Source: Qipengyuania nanhaisediminis
GTDB taxonomy: Bacteria; Pseudomonadota; Alphaproteobacteria; Sphingomonadales; Sphingomonadaceae
DNA: 64,000 bases
Assembly: GCF_900115585.1 (NCBI RefSeq)
Contig: NZ_FOWZ01000004.1
Location: 62,001-126,000 of the forward strand
Direction of reading: 5' to 3'
The position numbers were made by a program, and so were the translations under genes. The notes under the pieces were generated by a model. That model ran no database searches. It was not told where the DNA came from and saw only the letters and a list, made by a program, of their open reading frames with translations. Below, piece after piece: positions 18,849-27,462 of the stretch; position 1 is the first letter of the stretch; every line of letters starts with the position of its first letter.

Positions 18849-18977
18849 CGTGTGCCGATGGGATGTGCTATCGTCAGGTCAGGATGGCGCCGCAGCACAA
18901 CGCGCGAGTCGCCCCTCCAAAAACCACAGGTCGCATCGGAGACGCCGGGTCGCTTAACCGCATGAGGGAGAGCGAAG

Positions 18978-20039
18978 ATGAGCGAACAGAGCGATATGGC
19001 GAAGGTTGAGGAACTGGCCGGCAAGGTGATCGGCGATGTGGCCGGCGCGCTTAGCCTGTACATGGCTTACCTGGGCGACCAGACCGGCGTTTTCGAGGCA
19101 CTCGATGAAATGGGCCGCGTAAGCGTGGCTGAACTCGCCGAACACACCGGCATGAACGAGAAATACCTGCACCAGTGGCTCGGTTCGGTCAGCGCGGCGG
19201 GCTACGTCAATTTCCATCGTGAAGACGAGACCTTCTCGATCAGCCCGGAACAGGCGCTGATTTTCTCGCGCGAAGGGCAGCCAGCCTGCATGCAGGGTTT
19301 CATCCAGGCGGTCGTCTCGCAATACGAGAGCCACGAAAAGGCGGTGAAGACGTTCAAGAGCGGCAAGGGCCGCCCGTGGAGCGACCAGAGCGAATGCTGC
19401 TTCTGCGGCACCGACCGTTTCTTCCGCCCCGGCTATGCCGCCAATCTTACCAGCGAATGGATACCAGCCCTCGACGGGGTCGAAGAAAAGCTGAAGGCCG
19501 GCGCGAAGATCGCCGATATCGGCTGCGGGCACGGATCATCGGCGATACTGATGGCCCAGGCCTATCCGAAGTCGACGGTCCATGGATACGACTTCCACGA
19601 GCCATCTATCGAGGAAGCCAAGCGCAAGGCGAAGGCCGCCGGCGTCGACAATGTGCAGTTCGAAGTTGCCTCTGCGCAGGATTATCCGGGCGAGGATTAC
19701 GATTTCGCCTGCATCTTCGATGCTTTGCACGACATGGGGGACCCGGTCGGCGCATCGCGCCATATTCGCGAGACGTTGAAAGACGACGGCACCTTCATGC
19801 TGGTGGAGCCGATGGCCGGCGACAGCATGGCCGAGAACATGCATCCTCTGGGCCAGATATTCTACGCCTTCTCGACCACGGTCTGCACGCCCGCCTCGCT
19901 CGCTCAGGATGTCGGCCTCGGGCTTGGCGCGCAGGCGGGACAGCAACGCCTGACCGAAGTGCTGGAGGAAGCGGGCTTTCAAAAGGTACGCCGCGCATCG
20001 GAAACGCCGACCAACATGGTCCTCGAAGTCACCGGCTAG
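18978..20039 (+). CDS. Class I SAM-dependent methyltransferase with winged-helix N-terminal domain
   Basis: 353 residues. The N-terminal part (about 15-100, with VSVAELAEHTGMNEKYLHQWLGSV) is a winged-helix dimerisation domain as in plant O-methyltransferase-like and Rv2258c-type enzymes. The Rossmann domain has motif I ADIGCGHGSSA at about residues 180-190 and a later FDALHDMGDP. The substrate is unknown. A cysteine pair in ECCFCGTDRFF is a visible oddity. It is preceded by the terminator of pnp, so it has its own promoter. Confidence 0.82.
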   Translation: MSEQSDMAKVEELAGKVIGDVAGALSLYMAYLGDQTGVFEALDEMGRVSVAELAEHTGMNEKYLHQWLGSVSAAGYVNFHREDETFSISPEQALIFSREGQPACMQGFIQAVVSQYESHEKAVKTFKSGKGRPWSDQSECCFCGTDRFFRPGYAANLTSEWIPALDGVEEKLKAGAKIADIGCGHGSSAILMAQAYPKSTVHGYDFHEPSIEEAKRKAKAAGVDNVQFEVASAQDYPGEDYDFACIFDALHDMGDPVGASRHIRETLKDDGTFMLVEPMAGDSMAENMHPLGQIFYAFSTTVCTPASLAQDVGLGLGAQAGQQRLTEVLEEAGFQKVRRASETPTNMVLEVTG

Positions 20040-20096
20040 CTATCGCAGGCGAGGCTAAGCCGCTATCGGGGCGGTCAACACCTGCTGGAGATCCCG

Positions 20097-20777
20097 ATGC
20101 TGCCGCGCAAAACCGTCGCCACTGCCGAAGTGCCCAATGGAGAAACGCTGACCCTGATCAGTCATGGTCGCGACTTCATCATCATGGTCGGGCGCGACGA
20201 ACTGATGGGCACACGCATGCAGTTCAGCGAAGAACAGCTGGCAGAGCTGACCCTTGCCGAACTCGATCATGCCAATCCGCGCGTGCTGATCGGTGGCTAT
20301 GGCATGGGCTTCACCTTCCGCAAGGCGCTGGAGAAGGCGAGCGAGGGCGCCGAGATCGTCGTGGCGGAAGTCGTGCCGGAAATCCTCGAATGGGCGCAGG
20401 GTCCGCTCGCGGAATTGACGGGAGACACGCTGTCCGACCCGCGCGGGGACGTGGTCCTGTGCGATGTCGCAGCGCTAATCGACGATGCAAATGACGGGAG
20501 CTGTGACAAGTGGGATGCGATCTTGCTGGATGTCGACAACGGGCCCGACGGCATCGTGCGCGATGGCAACCAGCGGCTTTATTCTACAACGGGGCTTGGG
20601 AAGGCTCGAGACGCCCTACGGCCCGGCGGCATTCTCGCGGTCTGGTCGGCGGCGCCAGATTACAAGTTCACCCGCAGGCTCAAGGAAGCGGGCTTCGAAG
20701 TGGAGGAGCGCCGCGTGAGGGCTCGCCCGAATAACAAGGGGCCGCACCACATAATCTGGTTCGCCCGCAAACGCTAG
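20097..20777 (+). CDS. Spermidine synthase-like methyltransferase-fold protein
   Basis: 226 residues of the spermidine-synthase superfamily Rossmann fold: LIGGYGMGFTFRKAL (nucleotide loop, about residues 64-78), VAEVVPEILEWAQ and LLDVDNGPDGI. It lacks the N-terminal beta domain of real polyamine synthases, and the catalytic aspartates are only partly recognisable, so aminopropyltransferase activity is doubtful. It lies 57 bases after the methyltransferase gene and may be cotranscribed. The convergent cyclase gene ends 14 bases after its stop. Confidence 0.7.
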   Translation: MLPRKTVATAEVPNGETLTLISHGRDFIIMVGRDELMGTRMQFSEEQLAELTLAELDHANPRVLIGGYGMGFTFRKALEKASEGAEIVVAEVVPEILEWAQGPLAELTGDTLSDPRGDVVLCDVAALIDDANDGSCDKWDAILLDVDNGPDGIVRDGNQRLYSTTGLGKARDALRPGGILAVWSAAPDYKFTRRLKEAGFEVEERRVRARPNNKGPHHIIWFARKR

Positions 20778-20791
20778 GCGGCGCCAGTGCT

Positions 20792-21976
20792 TCAAGCGAC
20801 CTGAGTAAGAGGGGCGCTATCCGACTGGAATTCTGCGATCGAAACGCTGCGGTCGCGGCCTGCTTCCTTCGCGGCGTACAAAGCCTTGTCGGCGCGGTTC
20901 ATGGCCACCGACAATGCATCGGTTCGCGAAAGAGCGGTCAGGCCGGCACTTGCCGTGACCGGCAGGTTCATGTCCGGAACGGCCGCCCTGACAGCCTGCG
21001 TAATGCGCTGGCGGGCTTTCTCGGCCGTGTTCTCCCAATCGTCGGAATAGATGAGGATGATGAATTCCTCACCGCCAAGGCGCGCGGCGAAGACGTCGTC
21101 GGACCGTAGCGCCTGTGCTGCTGCCACAAGTACGCGATCGCCGACTTCGTGACCGAAGGTGTCATTGACGCGCTTGAAGTGATCGCAATCGATGATCGCC
21201 AGCCCCGAGGGGTGGCGCGCGGTATCGAAAGCGAAATGCTGTTCGAGACCACGGCGATTGGCGATATTCGTCAGGGGATCGATCAGCATCATCTGCTCGG
21301 CTGCCTCGATGTTGGCCAGCGCACGGTCGCGTTCGAGCTTCACGCGGCCGAATCCGTTCATGATCCCCAGGAAGGTGATGATCAGGTCGAAGGACAGCGC
21401 GCCCAGCACCAGGCGCGGCCAGTGCGGGATGGTTGTGCGGGCGAAGAATTCATACGCAAAGGCGCACAGACCGAGCAGGACGAGCGGGCCCCACACGATC
21501 GCCTGGATCTTTGCAACGCGGCTGTTCCGGCGGATGGCCGCAAACAGGCTGTTGCCGAGCAGGAAGGTCGCGGCAAGCAGGGCGAAATCGTGCAATTGGT
21601 GGAAAATGGGCCAGCTTCCGCCCAGCAGGGTCGCTCCTGCAGCGAAGATGCCGAGTGGCAGGATGTACCAAAGATGCCGGCGATGGTGCGCCAGATCGAT
21701 ATGCTGTTCCACGTAGGTGGCAAAGAACGGTCCGGTGCATGCGACGCCGAGCGCAAGCGCCACTTCGCCGAGGGCCCGGTTATCCAGTCCCGCAAACAGG
21801 CTCTCGCCAGGGCCGAACGAGAGCAGCGTAATGGTCATCGCTGCGAAACAGGCGATGCGGAGCGAACACCACAAGAGATAACTGCGTTGGACAAAGGGAT
21901 AGAGGGCCAGCGAGGTTACGCTGACCACTATCGCTATTCCCATAAAGGCGCCGAATGACGCGCTTGCCCAATCCAT
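20792..21976 (-). CDS. Membrane-bound diguanylate cyclase (GGDEF)
   Basis: 394 residues. About six or seven N-terminal membrane helices (residues 10-215) form a sensor of unknown ligand, then a short coiled linker and a GGDEF domain from about 235 to 385. The active-site loop reads LGGEEF, a catalytically competent variant, and DPLTNIANRRGLEQ opens the domain. It should make cyclic di-GMP at the inner membrane. No EAL domain is present. Its promoter region includes the large inverted repeat at 22081-22122. Confidence 0.92.
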   Translation of the reverse strand: MDWASASFGAFMGIAIVVSVTSLALYPFVQRSYLLWCSLRIACFAAMTITLLSFGPGESLFAGLDNRALGEVALALGVACTGPFFATYVEQHIDLAHHRRHLWYILPLGIFAAGATLLGGSWPIFHQLHDFALLAATFLLGNSLFAAIRRNSRVAKIQAIVWGPLVLLGLCAFAYEFFARTTIPHWPRLVLGALSFDLIITFLGIMNGFGRVKLERDRALANIEAAEQMMLIDPLTNIANRRGLEQHFAFDTARHPSGLAIIDCDHFKRVNDTFGHEVGDRVLVAAAQALRSDDVFAARLGGEEFIILIYSDDWENTAEKARQRITQAVRAAVPDMNLPVTASAGLTALSRTDALSVAMNRADKALYAAKEAGRDRSVSIAEFQSDSAPLTQVA

Positions 21977-22080
21977 GACGATCCTTGTCCTCGAACGTGC
22001 CCATTAACATAGGACACGCTCTCCTTTTCGCAGGAAGAGGTGACAGGGTGGTCAATCGATATGGTTTAAGCCGAGGAAAG

Positions 22081-22122
22081 ATTTCGCGAAAAATGGCGGA
22101 TTTCTACCATTCTTCGCGAAAT
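22081..22122 (-). repeat. 42-base inverted repeat between gcrA and the diguanylate cyclase
   Basis: Sixteen-base arms (22081-22096 and 22107-22122) flank a 10-base loop. In minus-strand RNA all 16 positions pair, one as G-U; in plus-strand RNA that position is A-C. Each arm contains the 8-base palindrome TTCGCGAA (22083 and 22113, centres 30 bases apart). It could be a gcrA 3'-end hairpin, since it lies 29 bases after the gcrA stop, or a tandem operator upstream of the cyclase gene. No long T tract follows. Confidence 0.6.
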
Positions 22123-22150
22123 TCAGCTCTTTAGACTTTGGCTAACCCGC

Positions 22151-22828
22151 TTAGCGGACGCGCGGGCCGCCAAATGGAAGAGGCGGAGGGGGACGGCGTG
22201 CACCACGGGGCAGCTGTGCCTGGTAGGCCCGCCCGCAATGCTCGACGCAATAGGGGAAGCCGGGGTTCACCGCTTCGCCGCAGAAGTGGAAATCGGGTTC
22301 GCCCGGATGACCCATGGGCCAGCGGCAGACCTTGTCGGACAGGTCCAGCAGGCTGGTCTTGTCCGCGATCGACGGATCGGGTTTTGCAGGAACCAGTCGG
22401 CGCGGCGGCGCGGGCGGGATCGGCGGCTGCTGGTCGCCGGGACCCTGGCGCAGGAAGCCGCCTGGTCCGACCGAAACGATCTTGGGCAGGTCGGGCGTCT
22501 TGTTGGGCAGCGGCTGCGAAGGCGTTGCGTCCGCACGTGCGGCAGTGGCAGCAGGCTTGGGAGCCGGTGCGGGCGCTGCAGGCTTGGCCGGTTTCGCAGC
22601 CGCCCGCGGTGCAGCCTTCTTCGGCGCAGGCTTGGGAGCCGGCTTGGCAGCTTTTTTCTTCTCGCCGCTCTTTACGGGAGAGGGCCGGGATTTGAGGCCG
22701 AGGCGGTGCGCCTTGCCGATTACCGCGTTGCGACTGACGCCGCCGAGTTCCTCTGCGATCTGGCTGGCGGTGGAGCCGCCTTCCCACATCTTCTTCAGCG
22801 TCGCGATCCGTTCGTCGGTCCAGCTCAT
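22151..22828 (-). CDS. gcrA: GcrA cell-cycle regulator
   Basis: 225 residues. The N-terminal helix-turn-helix module MSWTDERIATLKKMWEGG...SRNAVIGKAHRLGL is diagnostic for GcrA. A long Ala/Pro/Lys linker (about 50-150) joins it to the conserved C-terminal PMGHPGEPDFHFCG and cysteine-containing end that contacts sigma-70 region 2. In Caulobacter, GcrA activates cell-cycle promoters methylated at GANTC by CcrM. Its presence is strong support for an alphaproteobacterial host. Confidence 0.95.
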   Translation of the reverse strand: MSWTDERIATLKKMWEGGSTASQIAEELGGVSRNAVIGKAHRLGLKSRPSPVKSGEKKKAAKPAPKPAPKKAAPRAAAKPAKPAAPAPAPKPAATAARADATPSQPLPNKTPDLPKIVSVGPGGFLRQGPGDQQPPIPPAPPRRLVPAKPDPSIADKTSLLDLSDKVCRWPMGHPGEPDFHFCGEAVNPGFPYCVEHCGRAYQAQLPRGARRPPPPLPFGGPRVR

Positions 22829-22899
22829 ACCTAATCCGTATTCCTTACATGGCCCGACGTAGCTTGCCAGCCGGGATGCTTGGCCCTAGGCGCACGCCC

Positions 22900-23802
22900 A
22901 TGGCCGATCAAGTCCAACCCGCCACTCCCGCCGTGCCGCAAGGCGATGCTTCGTTCACCGAGAATAATGCCGGGAGGAAGGGTCGTTTTCCCGCTCGCGG
23001 AGAACCGGTGATTACCGGGATCAACCGCATCGGGTTATGGAGTCTCTATATTAAGGAGGTTCGGCGTTTTCTCAAGGTCCAGACGCAGACGATCTGGGCT
23101 CCGGGCGTATCGACCTTCCTCTTTCTGGTGATTTTCACCGTCGCGATGGGCCGCGAGGGGCGTGAAGTGCTGGGCGTGAACTTCGCCACCTTCGTTGCGC
23201 CGGGCCTCATCGTCATGGGCATGATGCAGAATGCCTTCGCCAATTCCAGCTTCTCGCTCCTGTCGGGCAAGATCCAGGGCACGATCATCGACCTCCTCAT
23301 GCCGCCCCTGTCGGAAAGCGAACTGATGGGCGGCATCGTCGCAGCCGCCGTAACCCGCGCGATCTTCGTCGGCGGTGCGGTCGCGCTGGCCATGGCATTC
23401 TATCCCGGTGTCGATTTGTCGCTGGCACACCCTTGGGCGGTCGTCTGGTTCGGCCTCATGGGCGCCGTCATGCTGTCGCTGCTCGGTCTGCTCGCATCGA
23501 TCTGGGCGGAAAAGTTCGACCACAACGCTGCCGTCAGCAATTTCGTGATCGCCCCGCTCAGCCTGCTGTCGGGCACATTCTACCTGATCGACAACCTCGC
23601 GCCCGTGTTCCAGACGATCAGCCGCCTCAACCCGTTCTTCTACGTGATCAGCGGCTTCCGCTTCGGCTTCCTCGGCAAGAGCGACATCGGCGATACCAAC
23701 GAAGCAGTGGTGAACGGAGCGATCGGCCTTGGCATATTCAACCTGCTGCTCGCCTTTGCGGTCTATCGGGTACTCAAGTCGGGCTGGAAAATCCGCAACT
23801 GA
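22900..23802 (+). CDS. ABC-2 type transporter permease
   Basis: 300 residues from the ATG at 22900 (an in-frame ATG at 22849 would add 17). After a roughly 45-residue hydrophilic, disordered N-terminus there are six membrane helices and the ABC-2 signature PLSLLSGTFYLIDNLAPVFQ near residue 230. It resembles the polysaccharide/drug exporter permeases related to NodJ. No ATP-binding subunit is encoded in the window, so the partner must lie elsewhere. It is divergent from gcrA across 71 bases. Confidence 0.85.
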   Translation: MADQVQPATPAVPQGDASFTENNAGRKGRFPARGEPVITGINRIGLWSLYIKEVRRFLKVQTQTIWAPGVSTFLFLVIFTVAMGREGREVLGVNFATFVAPGLIVMGMMQNAFANSSFSLLSGKIQGTIIDLLMPPLSESELMGGIVAAAVTRAIFVGGAVALAMAFYPGVDLSLAHPWAVVWFGLMGAVMLSLLGLLASIWAEKFDHNAAVSNFVIAPLSLLSGTFYLIDNLAPVFQTISRLNPFFYVISGFRFGFLGKSDIGDTNEAVVNGAIGLGIFNLLLAFAVYRVLKSGWKIRN

Positions 23803-23849
23803 ACGATGCCGCAGTTCCGCTAACGGGCGATTGGCGGTAGACCGCCGGA

Positions 23850-24947
23850 ATGAGCGGCAAAACCCTTTTGCTGATTGGCGCCGGACACGCGCACCTCGGC
23901 GTCATCGACGATATTCGCAAGAACGGTTTGCCCTGCGAGAGGGTGGTCATCGTCGAGCCGCGCAAGGCGATGCACTATTCCGGCATGATCCCCGGCTGGC
24001 TGGCGGGGGAGTACCGCGCGAGCGAAGCGATGATTCCTCTGCAACCGCTGGTCGAAGAGGCCGGGATCGAATGGATCCAAGCCTCGGCGGTGGGCATCGG
24101 CGCTTCGGGGCGGTCGGTCCTGCTGGACGATGGCACACAGATCGCCTTCGACATCTGCTCGATCGCGACCGGCGGTTCGGGCCGGGCAAGCGAGGTGCTG
24201 GGCGATGATCCGCGCCTCCTCGATATTCGTCCCATCGATCGGTTTGTCGACCGCTGGCGCGACCTGCGCGATAGCGCTGCAACGCCGCGCCGTATTGCTG
24301 TCGTGGGCGGCGGGGCAGGCGGGCTGGAGCTTGCTTTCGGCTTCGCCAATGCGCCCATGCCGAAGAAGACGCGCGTTACCCTGATTGCCGGCAAGGGCGG
24401 GCTGTTACCCGATCACGCAGCATCCGTGCAGCGCAAGGCGCGGACAGAATTGGCCGCGCAGGGCATCAGGCTGATCGAAGCCGACGCCTCCTTCGAGGAG
24501 CAGGGCCTTTGTGTTCCCGGGCATGAGTTGAAGCCGCCGGAACTGGTCGTCGCCGCGATCGGCAGCGGAGCGCCGGACTGGCCGCGGGAAAGCGGGCTGG
24601 CTGTCGACGAGGACGGCTTCATCGAGGTCGACCGTTACCAGCGCTCCGGCAGCCACCCTCCTATCTTCGCGGCCGGCGACGTCGCGCGCCGCACCGACCG
24701 GCGACTGCCGCATTCGGGCGTCCATGCAGTCTATGCGGGACCGGTGCTTGCGGACAACCTGCGCCGCGCCATGAACGGGCAGGCACCGACGAACACCTAT
24801 CGCGGCAGGGGAATGGATTTCTACCTGTTCAATACGGGTCGCGGAGAGGCCATCGTAAGCTACGGACAAATTGCGCTGAAGGGTCGCTGGTTGCGCAAGC
24901 TCAAGGACTGGCTGGACCGGCGCTGGATCGACCGGTTCACTCGCTGA
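23850..24947 (+). CDS. FAD-dependent pyridine nucleotide-disulfide oxidoreductase (SelD-N-terminal type)
   Basis: 365 residues. The dinucleotide-binding motif LIGAGHAHLGVI at residues 7-18 binds FAD, a second Rossmann motif VVGGGAGGLELAFG (about 151-164) binds NAD(P)H, and IFAAGDVAR (about 272-280) is the late FAD motif. The HLGV and YSGMIPGWLAGEY patterns match the subgroup related to the oxidoreductase domain fused to selenophosphate synthase and to type II NADH dehydrogenases. There is no selD here. The physiological electron acceptor is unknown. Its stop overlaps the convergent DUF1499 gene by 11 bases. Confidence 0.82.
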   Translation: MSGKTLLLIGAGHAHLGVIDDIRKNGLPCERVVIVEPRKAMHYSGMIPGWLAGEYRASEAMIPLQPLVEEAGIEWIQASAVGIGASGRSVLLDDGTQIAFDICSIATGGSGRASEVLGDDPRLLDIRPIDRFVDRWRDLRDSAATPRRIAVVGGGAGGLELAFGFANAPMPKKTRVTLIAGKGGLLPDHAASVQRKARTELAAQGIRLIEADASFEEQGLCVPGHELKPPELVVAAIGSGAPDWPRESGLAVDEDGFIEVDRYQRSGSHPPIFAAGDVARRTDRRLPHSGVHAVYAGPVLADNLRRAMNGQAPTNTYRGRGMDFYLFNTGRGEAIVSYGQIALKGRWLRKLKDWLDRRWIDRFTR

Positions 24948-25725
24948 GGCGGCTCTCGATCGCTTCCGACAATTCGCGCAGGCGCGCTGCGTTGTAGCCA
25001 AGGTCCGACAGGCCGACGCGGCTGACCGAGCGCAGGTCGATCTCGCCATCGCGCACGCGGGCGACCACATCGTCCTTGAACCCGAACAGGAAGGTTTCCG
25101 CCACGCCTTCGACCCGTCCGCCGTCGACATCGCTGGTCACATCAAAAAGCCCGATATCTTCCATGGCGAGCGAGACTGCGACCATCGCATCGCTTGCATC
25201 GCCCGAATAGGGAATCGTGGCGAGGTCGGGGTAGCTTTCGGCGATGATCTGTGCGTGCGATTGCGTAGCGAGCGGACTGTCCATATCGCTCCAGGCGTCC
25301 AATTCGCCGAGCGGTGTGGCATAATCGTTGAGTGGATTGGCCGATACCTGGGCCCGTTTTTCGCGGGTCCATTCCGTGAACTGCGGCGGATCGCTGACGT
25401 CGGTGGCGACGTCGTGGATCGGTGGAACGCTTTCGGCGGTGGATGCGACCGAAGCGAGGCCCCCCATCAAGGCGGCGGGAATGGAGAGCGCGAGGGCGGC
25501 CTTCCACCACTGGCCGCGCGGGCCTTTCCAGAGAATCGCGACAAGTGCGATGACGGCCACCAGCGCCGTGATGCCGATCAGGATCGGTCCCCACTCCCGC
25601 ACCATCGTGCCCAATGCAAAGCGCCAGTCGATCAGCCCGAACTTCGGTCCGAAGACGGCAGCGGCAAACCACAGGACCAGCCCTACGGCCAGCCAGAGGG
25701 CGGTTTTCGGCAGCTTCGCAATCAT
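24937..25725 (-). CDS. DUF1499 domain membrane protein
   Basis: 262 residues. Three membrane helices (about residues 8-30, 45-67 and 74-95) are followed by a periplasmic or cytoplasmic DUF1499 domain (about 120-260) with AMEDIGLFDVTSDVDGGRVEG and FKDDVVARVR. DUF1499 has no established biochemical role. It is followed by 12 bases and then queF on the same strand, in the order queF then DUF1499, so they may be cotranscribed. Confidence 0.82.
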   Translation of the reverse strand: MIAKLPKTALWLAVGLVLWFAAAVFGPKFGLIDWRFALGTMVREWGPILIGITALVAVIALVAILWKGPRGQWWKAALALSIPAALMGGLASVASTAESVPPIHDVATDVSDPPQFTEWTREKRAQVSANPLNDYATPLGELDAWSDMDSPLATQSHAQIIAESYPDLATIPYSGDASDAMVAVSLAMEDIGLFDVTSDVDGGRVEGVAETFLFGFKDDVVARVRDGEIDLRSVSRVGLSDLGYNAARLRELSEAIESRLSE

Positions 25726-25737
25726 CGCATTTTCTCC

Positions 25738-26196
25738 CTATCCGCGGCCACGATAGGACGAGACGCCCTGATCGGGAAGCCAAAGGTCGGCAGGCGGGGC
25801 ACCGCTTTGCCAGAAGACGTCGATCGGGATGCCGCCGCGCGGATACCAGTATCCGCCGATGCGAAGCCAGCGCGGCTTCATTTCATCGAACAGGCGCTGG
25901 CCGATGCCGACCGTCACATCCTCGTGGAAGCCGTTGTGATTGCGGAAGGAACCGAGGAAAAGCTTCAGGCTCTTCGATTCCACGATCGTTTCGCCCGGCG
26001 CATAGTCGATCACGAGATGCGCGAAATCGGGCTGGCCGGTTACCGGGCACAGCGAGGTGAACTCCGGCGCTGCGAACCGGACCAGGTAAAGCTGGCCTGC
26101 ACGCGGATTGGGGACGTAGTCGAGTTCTGCCTCTTCGGGAGAGGTGGGCAGGGGGCTGTTCTCGCCAAGGAACTTGGGTGTCGGTGTGTCGCTCAT
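25738..26196 (-). CDS. queF: NADPH-dependent 7-cyano-7-deazaguanine reductase QueF
   Basis: 152 residues, the short unimodular QueF that reduces preQ0 to preQ1 in queuosine biosynthesis. The nucleophilic Cys lies in [15 protein letters not shown], and the QueF motif [20 protein letters not shown] marks the NADPH-binding segment. The start at 26196 gives the family's usual N-terminus; upstream in-frame codons (26259) are rejected as they would overlap the divergent promoter region. No other queuosine genes are in the window. Confidence 0.96.
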   Translation of the reverse strand: MSDTPTPKFLGENSPLPTSPEEAELDYVPNPRAGQLYLVRFAAPEFTSLCPVTGQPDFAHLVIDYAPGETIVESKSLKLFLGSFRNHNGFHEDVTVGIGQRLFDEMKPRWLRIGGYWYPRGGIPIDVFWQSGAPPADLWLPDQGVSSYRGRG

Positions 26197-26300
26197 GCCG
26201 CGCATCTGCCGCGAATGTCGTCCTGGCGCAAGGAGGGGGCTTGGATGCGCATCCTTCACCGCCTATTCAGCGCGCCTCCCCGACCAGACCGGCCGTTACC

Positions 26301-27425
26301 ATGAATATGCGTTCTACCCCTCTTCTTGCTGCCCTCTTGCTTGCCCTGCCTGCTTCTGCAGCGGCGCAGCGCGTACAGGATTTCCAGCTCCCGCCGTCGA
26401 ACCCGACCCCGACGCCCACGCCGCAGGTGCAGGGCCCGGTGGATGACGAAGCGCCTGTCACCACCCGTCCGCGGGTGATCGAAACCGCACGGCCCACGCC
26501 CGCGCCGACCCAGCAAGCCACTCCGGCGCCTCAGGACACGCCGACGCCTGCTCCGACGATTGCTTCGGAGCCGGTCATAGAAACCGCGCCGCGCCGCGTT
26601 CCTCAGCAGACCCCGGCTGTCGGACCGGCGCGCCCGGCAAGTCCGGCAGCAGATGCCCCGCAGGATACGGTTCCGGAACAGGCTTCGCCTGCAACGGACA
26701 CCGCGATCGATCCTCCTGGCTCGATATCTCCGCCCGCACTCGAACCGATCGCGCCAGACGAGCCGGTCGAGGATGTGGCCGCACAGGACACGGTAGGGTT
26801 TCCCTGGCCGATCATCCTTGCAGCGCTGGCGGGACTGATCGCCATGGGCCTCGCGTTCCTTGCCTGGCAGCGCAAGCGCGCGAGCGCGCCGCCCCCAAGG
26901 ATCGAGCGACCCGTCGTGCCGCCCAAGCAGACGCCCGCTGCCTTACCGGTCGCCAAGCCCGTGCAGCTCAAGGTCGAAGCGATCAAGCTGACGCTTTCCT
27001 TTGCGAACGCAACGCTCGACTACCGGGTCAGCGTGCTGAACCGCGCGACCTCGGGCATGTCCGGCGTGTCGGTTTCGGGCGACCTCGTCTCCGCGCATGG
27101 AAACCTGCCCGTTGAACAGCAGGTTGCAGCGCCCGGACAGGAACTGCCCCAGCAGCACGTCTTCGACCGGATCGCGCCTGGCCAAAGCGTGCGTTACGAA
27201 GGGAAGATCCAGCTCCCGCTCGCCAATGTCCATGCGGTGCGGCAGGGGCAGATGGCGCTGCTGATCCCGCTCCTGCGGCTGAAAGTAAGCGACGCGAAGG
27301 GCGAGCCCACTGTCCGGACCTTTGTCATCGGGCAGGGCGAGGCGAATGGCGGGCGTGTCGCCCCGTTCCGGCTCGACGAAGGGCCGCGCAGCTGGAGCCC
27401 GATTGCGGCCCGCGCCCTCGACTGA
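26301..27425 (+). CDS. Pro/Thr-rich single-pass membrane protein of unknown function
   Basis: 374 residues. A cleavable signal peptide (about 1-23, ASAAAQ) is followed by about 140 residues rich in Pro, Thr, Ala and Gln, with repeated PTPTP/APTP stretches. A membrane helix (about residues 168-190, WPIILAALAGLIAMGLAFLAW) comes next, with a basic stop sequence and a C-terminal beta-rich domain of about 165 residues facing the cytoplasm. That domain is not recognised. The layout suggests an envelope-spanning protein with an extended periplasmic arm. It is divergent from queF and upstream of sseA. Confidence 0.7.
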   Translation: MNMRSTPLLAALLLALPASAAAQRVQDFQLPPSNPTPTPTPQVQGPVDDEAPVTTRPRVIETARPTPAPTQQATPAPQDTPTPAPTIASEPVIETAPRRVPQQTPAVGPARPASPAADAPQDTVPEQASPATDTAIDPPGSISPPALEPIAPDEPVEDVAAQDTVGFPWPIILAALAGLIAMGLAFLAWQRKRASAPPPRIERPVVPPKQTPAALPVAKPVQLKVEAIKLTLSFANATLDYRVSVLNRATSGMSGVSVSGDLVSAHGNLPVEQQVAAPGQELPQQHVFDRIAPGQSVRYEGKIQLPLANVHAVRQGQMALLIPLLRLKVSDAKGEPTVRTFVIGQGEANGGRVAPFRLDEGPRSWSPIAARALD

Positions 27426-27462
27426 CGTCGACAGCCTCGCGCCTGCGCGCTAGCACGGGGTG

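Noticed and set aside
16496-19063. 855-codon minus-strand open frame opposite pnp
   Set aside because: It covers pnp, a terminator and the next gene's start, has low-complexity composition and no start signals; an antisense shadow.
22900-24947. ABC permease plus flavoprotein as a transport pair
   Set aside because: The flavoprotein has no ATPase motif and 47 bases separate the genes; no ATP-binding subunit is encoded nearby.
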